Of a stretch of DNA of 64,000 nt, positions 41,408-52,242 are shown piece after piece (the stretch's first letter is position 1; the number at the start of each line of letters is the position of its first letter). The translations under genes and the position numbers were made by a program. The notes under the pieces were generated by a model. That model was not told the origin of the DNA, made no database searches, and saw nothing but the letters and a program-made list of their open reading frames with translations. The stretch is from Nematopogon swammerdamellus (Eukaryota; Arthropoda; Insecta; Lepidoptera; Adelidae): positions 16,207,741-16,271,740 of the forward strand of contig OX336348.1 in NCBI GenBank assembly GCA_946902875.1. The letters are read 5' to 3'.

Positions 41408-43328
41408 TTACGGGGGCTGCGAATACCATGTCGGCCGGTGCACCTTCACATTATGTTTGAAGGATCCCAGACTGTACATTAGAGGAAAAGATGCAGGTGG
41501 GAGTGCATTCCACATGTTGGCAACCCTGTAAATAAAGGATTTACAGGATCGATTTGTACTAAGTGGGGGAATATAGACAGTGTGTGGACGCATTCCCAAC
41601 CTGTTGCGCGTGGAACGATGGTAGAATGGGGATGGAGGGATCGCATCGTGCAGCTCCTTGGAACACTCTCCGTGGTACAGGCGATAGAACACACACAAAG
41701 ATCCAACGTCCCTGCGGAGCTGTAAGGTCTCTAAGTTCCGAGATACCTCGGGGTCGTTAACGAGGCGTACAGCGCGACGCTGAATCGAGTCTAAGGAAGG
41801 AGCCGAGCAGGTATTTTGCGGATCCGTTCCACAGATGCGAACAGTACTCCACGCATGAGCGAATCTGCGCTTTATAATGTAGCAGTTTTTTGCTCGGCGT
41901 AAAGTACTGACGCACCTTGTTGAGGACACCCAGCTTCCTTGAGGCTACCTTAGCTTTCTCCTCGATGTGGCGTCCAAAATGCAGCTCGCGAGTTAGTTCG
42001 ACCCCGAGAATCCCAATGTGCTCCTCGACCTTGAGAGTAGTTCCTTGAAAGGTGGGGGCTGCAGTGAACGGTGTCCGCTTCGCGCTGAATACACACGCCT
42101 GAGTTTTACTCGCGTTAAACTCGACGAGGTTTTGGAGACCCCAAGTGGAGACCTTATTTACGATCTCTTCGAGCTCAAGCACAAGATGTAGCCTGTTTTC
42201 CTCCACCTCGACCAGGCTTGCGGTTGGACGACTTGTGTACCTGGCTAGTGGCGTGCTGTCGTCTGCATAACAATTAATTTCACCCAATTTGAGCAGATAA
42301 TGTGTACCAGAAAGAGGGTCGGGGACAACACGGAACCCTGCGGTACGCCGGCATCAACTGACATGGCATCTGAGCAACAGCCGTCAATTAAGACTTTAAT
42401 ATTGCGACCATGCAGGAAGTCGGCAATCCAGTCACACAAGCCGGACGGTAGGCCGTATGACGGCAGCTTGGAAAGAAGGGCTTTATGCCAGACCCGATCG
42501 AACGCTTTCGCAACGTCCAACCCGATAGCCATGCCCTCGCCATGATTTTCGAGCGCATCACCCATCATGTGACATACGTGAACCAGAAGGTCCCCAGCTG
42601 ACCGATTTGGGCGAAATCCATATTGGCGGTCGCTTAGAAGGTCCTTCGCCTCTAGGTATGTCATCAATTGAGTGTTGATTGCGCTCCATCACTTTGCAGA
42701 GTAATGAGGTGATTGCTATCGGGCGGTAGTTTTTCGGATCGGAACGGTCCCCTTTTTTGGGGACAGGCTGCACGTTTGCAGATTTCCACGCTGACGGCTC
42801 GCGATCAGTGGAGTAAGACAGGCGATACAGGCGTGTGAGGACAGGGGCTAGCTCTGGAGCACATTTATTTAACACCAGTGCAGGGATTCCGTCGGGCCCA
42901 CTCGCTTTTCTCGCATCTAGGGCGAACAACTCACGCCGGGCAGTGCCTTGGCGGAACTGTATTTTTGGCATGGTGCAATCGCACCCAGGAATGGATGGCG
43001 GTTTGGCACCGCCATCGTCCAGATGCGAGTTTCGAGGAAAGAGTGCCACTACGAGATCGGCCTTCTCTTTGGCGGAAAAAGCGAGCGAGCCGTCGGGCCG
43101 CTGCAGCGGTGGGAGTGAGGAGCGACAGAAGTTAGCTTCGACAGATTTGGCGAGAGACCAAAATTGACGGCTCCCAGAGGGGTGTTCGATCAATTTGTCA
43201 CCAATTCTGCCGATGTGCTCAAACATTGCCCTCGCGATGACTCTCTTGCTGGTTCTAGAGGCTGCATTGTGGGCCTGCTTCAGATTGGCAACGTTTGGAT
43301 CACGTCGGGTTCGGGCACGGGACCACAC
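41408..43328 (-). pseudogene. LINE ORF2, reverse transcriptase in four broken frames
   Basis: 43328-42558 carries the pre-RT and fingers (SGPDGIPALVLNKC, VPKKGDRSDPKNYRPIAITS). 42667-42245 carries DRQYGFRPNRSAGDLL, LDVAKAFDRVWHKALL and GVPQGSVLSPTLF. 42287-41757 begins with the catalytic CYADDST and runs through the thumb (VEFNASKTQACVFSAKR, LGVLNKVRQYF, SCVEYCSHLWNGS). 41929-41408 carries the end (LDSIQRRAVRLVND, MWNALPPASFP). Catalytic residues survive but at least three frameshifts separate the parts, so it is inactive. Confidence 0.88.
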
Positions 43329-43331
43329 TTT

Positions 43332-43880
43332 TTAAGCCGTATTCTTTTCAGAAAAAGCGGCTGCGCATTCCGTGTTGAACCAGGGTGGGCTTTTACTTCC
43401 TAGGGATTTGACGCAGCTAGGAATGAACATTTCCATGGCTCCCTGAATCACCTCAGATACGGATAAAGCGCAGCTTGACGAATCCGGCCACCTGAAGCAG
43501 AGCTGCCTCCATGGGAAGGAAGAGAAGTGCTCTCGCATTCCATCCCAGTCTGTTGACTCGTAGTTCCACACCCGGCGTGTGCGAGGAGCACGTTTCTCCG
43601 GTCGAGATAGTGGCACAGATGACCTCACCAGGCAGTGGTCCGATGTTCCTAAAGGGGTGGTCACCGAGACATTGTACCCGGTAGGGTGTGTGGTCAGCAG
43701 AAGATCCAACAAGAAGGATGCGTCACCCACTCGGTCCGGGACACGCGCATGTTGTGTCACCAGTTCAGTTAAGTTCTGCGTCAGGGCAAAGTCGTGCACG
43801 GATCTGCCAGCGAAATCAGTTTTATTGGAGCCAAGCCACGACGCATGGTGGGCATTAAAATCTGCCAGAAGAAATAGCAA
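43332..43880 (-). pseudogene. LINE ORF2, APE endonuclease C-terminal part
   Basis: LADFNAHHASWLGS and GTSDHCLV are the D-x-N and S-D-H motifs of apurinic-type endonucleases, which nick the target to prime reverse transcription. Between them ARVPDRVGDASFLLDLLLTT fits the usual region. The N-terminal half is missing (the sequence meets the 43893 element) and the frame closes after FSEKNTA, where a frameshift separates it from the RT part. Confidence 0.85.
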
Positions 43881-43892
43881 GGATACATTTTA

Positions 43893-44167
43893 TACTAGCT
43901 ATTTGCTAATGGCACATTAAATCTGGAAAATGAAGAATCTTCAATGATTTTTCATTTCTATCAATAAGAATTTGTAAGGTTTTGTAAAAAATTTAAGAAC
44001 AATTTAAGCAATTAGCAAATAAACTTTTTATAATTGAAACGTTATTGTTAATTTATTTAATTTTTGTTTATTTTATATTAAAAAAAAACCAAAAATTCCC
44101 TACATATCTATCCACTCTTTCAGTGCAAGTTTAGTTTACCCGAGCGAAGCCGGGTTCGCAGCTAGTA
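43893..44167. mobile_element. Short element with ACTAGCT...AGCTAGT ends
   Basis: TACTAGCTATTTG at the left and CCCGAGCGAAGCCGGGTTCG then CAGCTAG|T at the right. A hairpin (CCCG..CGGG) precedes CTAG, again Helitron-like. AT-rich interior, no gene. Followed by (AATAC)n. Confidence 0.5.
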
Positions 44168-44481
44168 CCTACAATAATACAATACAATACAATACAGGGG
44201 TCAGGCGAGGCTGCTATGCGGGCATCTTAAATCCAGTAGTGTTATACCAACCCAGTCGGCTACAGAAGCTGTATTTTCTATAATAAATTAAAATAAATGT
44301 TAAACAACATTTAAATTTAAATAAATATACATGTTCGTTTTTTATTTTCAATACCGAAGATCATTTCCAATGCTCTTTAAAAGTCATGTGGCCCATTTGA
44401 TTTGTAAATTTATTTATTTTATTATTTTTAATATTTTTTTCACTTTCATTCAGAGCCATTTTTCATTTTTTTTCGAGAGTA

Positions 44482-44664
44482 ATGCGCCGGCGCCGATCGC
44501 GGCCGCCACCTGGTGTAGGCGAAGGAAGATTTATAAATAATGCTTCCAGAGCCAAAGGGTTAATGATTTTTCCTACTATTGAAAAAAATATTATACATAG
44601 TTCGAAATTGTTCAGTTTCACCGACAGATTCAGATTGTCTGTCAGTAGCATTGGTTTTGGGTGA
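44482..44664 (+). other. Unassigned 60-codon frame, possible exon
   Basis: MRRRRSRPPPGVGEGRF then a mixed-composition end (GLMIFPTIEKNIIHSSKLF). The second half is not low complexity. Splice-acceptor-like tracts follow downstream (TTTTTTTTCAG near 44712, TCTCTTCCAG near 44757). No family recognised. Confidence 0.25.
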
Positions 44665-44736
44665 AAAATTTTACATTTTTTGTAATTTTAATGTTTTGTT
44701 TCTTTTTTTTCAGTAGTCCAATTATCTGCCTTCGGT

Positions 44737-45436
44737 TTGGCTTGTTTCTCTCTTCCAGTGGTACTCAAACGCATCATATATCAATGTGGGATACTACAGA
44801 AGAAACATAAATCTCTGTACGGTACTAATATGAACGATGTAGAAAAACAATCAACGTACACGCAGACTTGTTCTTGCGGAACTACTATGGACACCAGTGT
44901 GCGCAGTGACTTACCCACCTTGCGGTACTAATATGCACAAGAACGATATAGAAAAAGCATCAGTGTGCGCAGTGACTTACGTAGCTTGCGGTACTACTAT
45001 GGCCAAGGATGACATAGAAATAGAATCAGCGTACTCGATGACTTGTTCAGCATGCGGTACTACTATGGACAAGGATAACATAGAAAAAGAATCAGCGTAC
45101 TCGATGACTTGTTCAGCATGCGGTACTACTATGGACAAGGATAACATAGAAAAAGAATCAGCGTACTCGATGACTTGTTCAGCATGCGTTACTATTATGG
45201 ACAAGGATGTCATAGAAAAAGAATCAGCGTACTCGATGACTTGTTCAGCATGCGGTACTACTATGGATAAGGAAGATATAGAAAAAGAATCAGTGTACGC
45301 GACGACTTGCGCAGCATGCTGCACGCATACTGTTATGGGCAAGATAGAAGAAGAGTCAGCGTACTCGATGACTGACGCAGCGTGTAGTTACCACTATGGA
45401 GAAGGAAGAGATAAAACAAAGAATCAGCGTACGTGA
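44737..45436 (+). other. Unrecognised reading frame of 22-residue CxxC repeats
   Basis: From 44897 a 179-codon frame is built of a 66-bp (22-residue) repeat with consensus IEKESAYSMTCSACGTTMDK; at least six good units and two diverged ones. Each unit carries a C-x2-C pair, as in small metal-binding knuckles, though no known family comes to mind. The repeat starts earlier in another frame (44820-44900: NDVEKQSTYTQTCSCGTTMD), so a frameshift or an intron lies near 44900. Two splice-acceptor-like sites precede it and AATAAA signals follow (45489, 45589). It could be a transcribed gene, or a coding-length minisatellite whose unit happens to be a multiple of three. The conserved residues with scattered base changes weakly favour coding. 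Confidence 0.35.
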
Positions 45437-45699
45437 GGACTTGCGCAGCATGAGGTACCAATATGGACGAGGAAGAAAAATATAATAATAAATAAGAGAG
45501 AAACGGACAGCACTGAAAGGCATGGCGTATTTGGCAAGCAACATAAAAAAAAATTTAAAAAATTTATGTGATAACGATAATATAAATAAACATTACGAAA
45601 AGTAAACATTCCACATTTTATTTCATTTACCATAATATGGCTATCCTTTGGAGTCTTAAAGCAAGTCAACGGGAACCCAGTACTACTGAGCGCGACACC

Positions 45700-45935
45700 C
45701 CCTGGGGTGCGAGCTGTATGCAGCGGGTCGCACGCACAGCCGGGGCTTTATTTTTTGCATGGGCCCAAGTTAAACTGAGGTTCGAGCACACTGTGGTTCG
45801 GGTTACAATGTTATTATTAGTAGCTCGTGGATAAGTCGTAAAGTCCTTGCTTATTAACCGCAAGGTCGAGCGTTCAGTGCCCATTGGCGTGCACCAATTT
45901 ATTTTTCTTTCCGAGTTTGATAAGTGAATTTCTTG
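45700..45935 (+). mobile_element. Possible tRNA-derived SINE remnant
   Basis: TAGCTCGTGGATAAGTCG (A-box-like with one deletion), CCTTGC...GCAAGG stem and GGTCGAGCGTTCAGTGCC (B-box-like). A small piece of the other SINE (CCGTGGTTCGCATTCCATG) lies just after, at 45952. Confidence 0.35.
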
Positions 45936-46039
45936 AACATGATTTGCTCCGTGGTTCGCATTCCATGTAAAATTATAGTAGGTATTTTAATATTTTATAT
46001 AATGTTTATTATTTTACAATTATACTACGAGTACATTCT

Positions 46040-46846
46040 CGTTCGTCTCGTCCCATACTTCTACCAATACACTTGGTGGCGAGGGTCTGATGATGGAGTC
46101 AGGAGGTGTACAGTGGAACTTTTCAACCGTTACTAGTAACCCCCTCGAGTTTGGGCTCATTTGGTTTGTTTGGACGAGTGTCCCATACTTCTACCAATAC
46201 ACTTGGTGACGAGGGTCTGATGATGGAGTCAGGAGGTGTACAGTGGAACTCTTCAACCGTTACTAGTAGTAACTCTCTCGAGTTTGGGCTCATTTGGTTG
46301 GTTTGGACGAGTGTCCCATACTTCTACAAATACACTTGGTGACGAGGGTCTGATGATGGAGTCAGGAGGTGTACAGTGGAACTCTTCAACCGTTACTAGT
46401 AACCCCCTCCAGTTTAGGCTCATTCGGTTGGTTAGGACGAGTGTCCCATACTTCTACCAATACACTTGGTGACGAGGGTCTGATGATGGAGTCAGGAGGT
46501 GTACAGTGGAACTTTTCAACCGTTACTAGTAACCCCCTCGAGTTTGGGCTCATTTGGTTGGTTTGGACGAGTGTCCCATACTTCTACAAATACACTTGGT
46601 GACGAGGGTCTGATGATGGAGTCAGGAGGTGTACAGTGGAACTCTTCAACCGTTACTAGTAACCCCCTCCAGTTTAGGCTCATTCGGTTGGTTAGGACGA
46701 GTGTCCCATACTTCTACCAATACACTTGGTGACGAGGGTCTGATGATGGAGTCAGGAGGTGTACAGTGGAACTCTTCAACCGTTACTAGTAACCCCTTCG
46801 AGTTTGGACTCATTTGGTTGGTTTGGACGAGTGTCCCATACTTCTC
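46040..46846 (+). repeat. 130-bp satellite (copy 3, about six units)
   Basis: CGAGGGTCTGATGATGGAG occurs at about 130-bp steps (46081 to 46733). Units alternate between CCCCTCGAGTTTGGGC and CCCCTCCAGTTTAGGC types from 46390 on, giving a 260-bp dimer. No unique head here. Confidence 0.93.
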
Positions 46847-46956
46847 ATATTCATATTCGTTTATTGTCCATAATAACCATGCACTGGTATGACAAACATT
46901 TCATAAATTTACATAAGCACAAACATACAATTCCCTAAAATTTACAAATTCATTAC
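46847..46956 (-). mobile_element. LINE 3'-end fragment (minus strand)
   Basis: (ATTCAT)n followed by CGTTTATTGTCCATAATAAC, of the same style as other LINE tails in the window. Confidence 0.45.
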
Positions 46957-46982
46957 ATGAGTCATTTTCACCAACTTTGTCC

Positions 46983-47829
46983 TTTTCAGAAATTTTTTTT
47001 GTCGCAATTTCTAAATTGAAAAATTAATTATATTTCCTTGTTTATTTGATAAATATTAAATGCCATTTAACAGAAAATATCTTTATTCGTTGGGAATTTA
47101 AAGTGTATAAGCTCTACTTCTTTTAATTATTTGGCAATGAGCAAGTCTCCCAATTTTTTAATTTAATACTAATGGCTAGTCTAAGCCAGGCTGAAAATGA
47201 CAGTGAAAGAATTTTTTCAATATCTTTTGAAACGGCGAAGTTATAGGACCTGAAAATTGATAGGTAACTATAAAAGTGCAACATCGAACGCGCATAGCGC
47301 GTGACGTCATAACTGCACGACGCAAGCATGCCGCCCCGCCGGCATGTCATATCCGCTGCCACCGCCGCGCATCGCTGCTGCAAGTTTAGCAGTTTCTTCG
47401 TTCCTCTGATACCTAATCTCGTATACCTAAAGATTACACTTTTTATTATGCGTAGAAAAGCTACAGAAACGTTCACTATTATGCACATGTTAATTAGGAA
47501 GTTTCCTATTTTTTTTTATTTAATGCCATCGGATAGTCTAAGCCAGGCTGAGAATGACAGTAAAAGATTACGAAATAGGAATATGAACATTCTTGGATAC
47601 CTAAAGGTTACATTTCATGTAGAAAAGATGCAAAAAGTTTATCTACTATACATATATTGGTTAGGTAGTAATAGGCAGGTAAGTACTTACTTCGAGAGTT
47701 TGACTCCACTGATTTCGGCACTACAGTATGATGGATTATTGTGAAAAAAATACATAATCATGCCTACATCTACGCTTGGCAGGTTACTGGAGTCACCACG
47801 ATCAAAATCTTTCTCCATTATTTGGTTTT
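46983..47829. other. Unassigned sequence with a ~360-bp direct repeat
   Basis: GTCTAAGCCAGGCTGA(A/G)AATG at 47175 and 47536, each preceded by a related T-rich stretch. CpG-rich block at 47285-47400. The 121- and 138-codon frames show no domain. Confidence 0.4.
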
Positions 47830-49035
47830 TTTAAACGGTTTTATTTAGCTTGACTCCGTATATTTGTTTCTTTGTTTGTTTGTTTGTTACTATCTTTGTT
47901 TAAAATCTTGCGACAACTTTTTCAACTACTTCTACTGAACCGATTTTTATGAAACTTTGCACACACATTGAGTTCTCGTGACAATACAATATTATGATAA
48001 TTTCAACTTGGTAACGAGGGTCTGATGATGGAGTCAGGAGGTGGACAGTGGAACTCTTCAACCGTTACTAGTAACCCCCTCGAGTTTGGGCTCAATGGTT
48101 TGTTTGGACGAGTGTCCTATACTTCTACCAATACACTTGGTGACGAGGGTCTGATGATGGAGTCAGGAGGTGAACAGTGGAACTCTTCAACCGTTACTAG
48201 TAACCCCCTCGAGTTTGGGCTCATTTGCTTGGTTTGGACGAGTGTCCCATACTTCTACCAATACACTTGGTGACGAGGGTCTGATGATGGAGTCAGGAGG
48301 TGTACAGTGGAACTCTTCAACCGTTACTAGTAACCCCCTCGAGTTTGGGCTCATTTGGTTGGTTTGAACGAGTGTCCCATACTTTTACCAATACACTTGG
48401 TGACGAGGGTCTGATGATGGAGTCAGGAGGTGTACAGTGGAACTCTTCAACCGTTACTAGTAACCCCCTCGAGTTTGGGCTCATTTGGTTGGTTTGGACG
48501 AGTGTCCCATACTTCTACCAATACACTTGGTGACGAGGGTCTGATGATGGAGTCAGGAGGTGTACAGTGGAACTCTTCAACCGTTACTAGTAACCCCCTC
48601 GAGTTTGGGCTCAATGGTTTGTTTGGACGAGTGTCCTATACTTCTACCAATACACTTGGTGACGAGGGTCTGATGATGGAGTCAGGAGGTGTACAGTGGA
48701 ACTCTTCAACCTTTACTAGTAACCCCCTCGAGTTTGCGCTCATTTAGTTTGTTTGAACGAGTGTCCCATACTTCTACCAATACACTTGGTGACGAGGGTC
48801 TGATGATGGAGTCAGGAGGTGTACAGTGGAACTCTTCAACCATTACTAGTAACCCCCTCGAGTTTGGGCTCATATGGTTGGCTTGGACGGGTGTCGCATA
48901 CTTCTACCAACACACTTGGTGACGAGGGTCTGATGATGGAGTCAGGAGGTGTACAGTGGAACTCTTCAACCGTTACTAGTAACACCCTCGAGTTTGGGCT
49001 CATTTGGTTTGTTTGGACGAGCGTCCCATACTTGT
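47830..49035 (+). repeat. 130-bp satellite with unique head (copy 4, about eight units)
   Basis: The head (47830-48010) matches 13558-13715, with an added (GTTT)n run. Units follow at 130-bp steps from 48011. The variant GGCTCAATGGTTTGTTTGG occurs at 48089 and 48609, 520 bp or four units apart. Confidence 0.93.
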
Positions 49036-49089
49036 CGAACGCAAATGTATGAAACAGACATACCATCTGTTTAAATTGATTTTGAAAGG

Positions 49090-49416
49090 GACGGCGGACA
49101 CCTTATCCATCCTTAAGCCATACAGTTTCCAGCAAAGTTTAATTATGGAACAGCTGAGAGACGGATGTTACCGATAATTTTGTCATGGGCCTCCACTGTC
49201 CATAAAATGCAGGGCAGTACTGTTGACCATGCTATCGTGTATTTGGGCTTCAGACTATTTGAGGAGGGTCAAGCGTATGTTGCATTGAGTCGCGTAAAGT
49301 CTTTAGAAGGGCTATGTATTGAGGAGCTTGATTGTGAGAAATTGACAGGTAAGAAACCGAGTAACAAAGATGCAATGAGAGAGTTGGAAAGGATGACGAG
49401 TTTGCGTAATGAATGA
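49090..49416 (+). pseudogene. PIF1/Helitron-type helicase, C-terminal end
   Basis: Upstream of the ATG at 49165 the frame is open (FNYGTAERR). Then [20 protein letters not shown] (helicase motif with HKxQG) and [20 protein letters not shown] (arginine-finger motif VI of PIF1-type superfamily 1B helicases), and a short charged end. In Helitrons this is the end of the Rep-helicase protein, which unwinds DNA in rolling-circle transposition; free PIF1 genes share it. Only about 100 of the roughly 500 helicase residues remain; the ATP-binding Walker A part is missing. The satellite lies directly upstream where the rest of the gene should be. A decayed relative is at 17772-17930. Confidence 0.8.
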
Positions 49417-49452
49417 ATGATACGAGCCAAAAATCAAACTAAAAACGAGTAA

Positions 49453-50000
49453 ATAAAAAAATTGGTAAAAAAACTTTTAAGTTAAACGGTTTTATTTAAA
49501 AAAAAAACTAGAAAAAAACAGCTGTACAAAAAACTAGAAAATAATAAGGACACAAGCCTGGGCCTTCTTAAGATTTTACGTCTGGGTAAGAAATCGTGCA
49601 ATACTAGCGTGCTGTCTTCTCATGTCGGATGCCAAAGGGCACTTTGTGTCGCTGCGTCAGCGGATTAAGTAATAAATTGAGACTTTTAACAGAGTAATAT
49701 AAAAACGTGGGGCGTATAATATGCGTAATAAATAACATGCGCCCCACGTTTTTATATTAGTCTGTTAAAAGTCTCAATTTATTACTTAATCCGCTGACGC
49801 AGCGACACAAAGTGCCCTTTGGCATCCGACATGAGAAGACAGCACGCTAGTATTGCACGATTTCTTACCCAGACGTAAAATCTTAAGAAGGCCCAGGCTT
49901 GTGTCCTTATTATTTTCTAGTTTTTTGTACAGCTGTTTTTTTCTAGTTTTTTTTTTAAATAAAACCGTTTAACTTAAAAGTTTTTTTACCAATTTTTTTT
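49453..50000. repeat. Near-perfect palindrome (262-bp arms, ~25-bp loop)
   Basis: Left arm 49453-49714 and right arm 49740-50000 are reverse complements; reading along them I find one mismatch (GAGTAATAT versus GACTAATAT on the same strand). The left arm is the 3' flank of the helicase and contains AAACGGTTTTATTTA. The same arm sequence occurs singly at 19545-19765. Confidence 0.95.
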
Positions 50001-50003
50001 ACT

Positions 50004-50500
50004 AGTCACAATAAAGATATTTCGTACGCGTACGGACGGACCCGGCGGCGCGGCGTGCGAACGGCACGAGGAGACTAGTGCGACTGTGACGTCACATGGC
50101 ACCCGGCTGAATGTAATTTTGGCGCGATGGGATTTTCGAAGTAGCAAAACTAAAAATTGTAATAACTTGGTCATTTTTAAAGATATCACAATAATTCTTT
50201 CAGTGGCAGCATCATGAACCTTAATCCTATTAGATAAGAGTGATATTTATAGCATTTTTGTATAAAGGAGACTTCCTCATTGTACGATTAACGAAGCCCT
50301 GATTTTGCTCTCCATACAAAAATCGTCATGTCACCTTTGCAGGTTTAGACATTTTTTTAAATAGTTTCTATTATTCTATTAATTTACTTACATAATAAAC
50401 CAATCATAGTAATGTTCTATTTTACATTTCTATATCAATTAGGACTATATCTCTTCGATTCTTCTCGCAATGAATTTTTTTTTGCATGTCGCTTTTTTTT
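50004..50500. other. Unassigned sequence
   Basis: CpG-rich start (50030-50125), then AT-rich. No element or gene recognised. Confidence 0.3.
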
Positions 50501-50505
50501 TAGAG

Positions 50506-50896
50506 TTTCGTTACATAATGTTTCGTTACGCTTTTGGGCAGTGATTTATCGAGATATTGAACGCTGCTTTAAGTCATACGGTTGGCAACACCGGCCCGAT
50601 GTTTATCGGTGGACGAAAAAACTGCAATGGCGTCTTTGGAAGCAGTGAGAGCAGTTCAGGTGAGTATGTCGTTTCAAAAAAGTGAAAAAAGTTTCGTTAC
50701 GCTGGACTAAAACATAACCTTTTCCCGGAAAGTTGTTCTGGAATATTGATCCCGATTTTATATGTCATAGTTCTTACTTTTATCTAGTGCTTTTGTAATG
50801 TTTTGATTCCATTGTTGTCAGGGAAGTAATTTTTAGGACATTTTGCAAAAAATTTCGTTACGTTTCGTTGCGGTTATATTTCGTTACGTAACGAAA
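50506..50896. repeat. Cluster of TTTCGTTAC motifs
   Basis: TTTCGTTAC at 50506, 50521, 50692, 50853 and 50879, the inverse at 50888, plus variants. The motif recurs next to the right 26-bp end (56515, 56534, variants at 56549 and 56560). Confidence 0.7.
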
Positions 50897-51037
50897 TCTT
50901 TGTAGTATAAAGCTCCATGCATATTGGAATTTTCTCAACATAACATTATTTATAAAGAATATAAAAACCCATTTCAAATATGTATGAAATAATATTTCTT
51001 TTAGGATCCTGGCGTTGAAAGCGTCACAAAAGCATAA
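50627..51037 (+). other. Possible two-exon micro-ORF (21 codons)
   Basis: ATG at 50627 in good context (CTGCAATGG) gives MASLEAVRAVQ and runs to a perfect donor (CAG|GTGAGT at 50660). A strong acceptor (TATTTCTTTTAG|G at 51004) keeps phase 0 and adds DPGVESVTKA before TAA at 51037. The intron would be 345 bp. No family recognised. It could be the first exon of a transposase or host gene with an alternative downstream exon, or chance. Confidence 0.3.
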
Positions 51038-51225
51038 AATGATTTTATCCACTTATGTTTTCTTTCATCCATAATTTTTTTGCTTGCTTTTGTCCGAGAA
51101 GAATTATTATTTCATACAATTTTGAAGTAGGTTTTTATATTTTTGCAAGATTCAACTGATAAACCAACAAGATCCAATAAATTTTGGTTATTCAATACAT
51201 TTTGTGTTTTTATTTACCTATCCAT

Positions 51226-51669
51226 TGGTTGAGCCATTTCATTCTGTTTGTCTATTTTCAAATTTAAATAAAAATAAACGATATTTGACATATTATATTT
51301 TATTCACACAAACGTCACTCCTCACCTCTCTGAAATTACACTATCCTTCCCTTTTTCGTCGCCTCGACAAGAAAGAAAGCAAGATGAAGGAAGAAAATTA
51401 ATAGACTTTTACAAGAAAATGAGTGTCGAATTGGAACTCTCCAAGTTCAGATGATTTCCATGAACTTTTCCACGTTATTAAAAGAAAACCGCGGCCGCGA
51501 GTGAAACGTCAAGAGTAATTGTGTGCTCGAACTGTGAACAATTTTGCAAGTCCGAAAATCCATTAAGTTTTGTGATATTCTGAGAGGAGTCTACAGAAGC
51601 AGCGCCTACAGTCCCATTGCTCCACCTGCTGTCGAAGGCACCGAGGTCAGATTTCCTGTTTTCCCACCA
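51226..51669 (+). repeat. 5' LTR of the BEL/Pao element
   Basis: TGGTTGAGCCATTTC ... TTTTCCCACCA. AATAAAAATAAACG near 51261 may be the poly(A) signal in its R region. Confidence 0.93.
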
Positions 51670-51676
51670 AAATAGA

Positions 51677-51693
51677 TGGTCCTTCGAGCCGGA
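51677..51693 (+). other. Primer-binding site (tRNA-Tyr type)
   Basis: TGGTCCTTCGAGCCGGA lies 7 bp after the LTR and is complementary to the 3' end of insect tRNA-Tyr as I remember it. Confidence 0.75.
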
Positions 51694-52242
51694 TAGTTCC
51701 CTCAGACAGAAAACTTACATCATCACACATTTATTCGCGTTTTATTTGGTTAGTTCCACCTATGCAAAATTTAGAAATTCGGCACTCATCTTAGATCTGT
51801 CTCGTCAGATATTACCGCAATTGGACCGCAATATACAAAGAAATTAGTATATTAGTTATTTTATTTAAATATAATATATTTTCATAGATTTACCGCTAGT
51901 TCACCGCCTACGAATAAATTATTAATTTATTTTTCGTAATTTACCGCCGTTTTACCGCAGACTAAAATTATTTTAGATCCGCGTTTGTGTTTACATTGTA
52001 AACTTTATTGCCCATGCATGAAGTTGCAATTTATTTACTCTTCTATTTTTTCCAATTTTTCGATTTACTTTATTTTTATGTCAATTCTCTCGAATATTCT
52101 AGAAACAATGCGATTCATTTGTTTTCTATTTCGCTTCCGCATGTTTGCAACTGCCGCGATCGCGCCGCGCCGCGACTGCGCAAAGAACTAGAAATAATAT
52201 ATAAACAAACAGCGCTATTCAGTTTCTTAGGACGTTTCCGAA

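Larger units (their letters stand above)
41311..43890 (-). mobile_element. Jockey-type LINE, nearly complete ORF2 with frameshifts
   Basis: From an APE endonuclease part (43880) through RT to a polyA-like A/T tract at 41311-41340 abutting the R2-like fragment. Codon-dense and CpG-rich. Same family as 20665-21520. Confidence 0.88.

Noticed and set aside
46106..49066. Many 77-105-codon frames such as those starting MYSGT
   Set aside because: By-products of the 130-bp satellite; the frame cycles because 130 is not a multiple of three.
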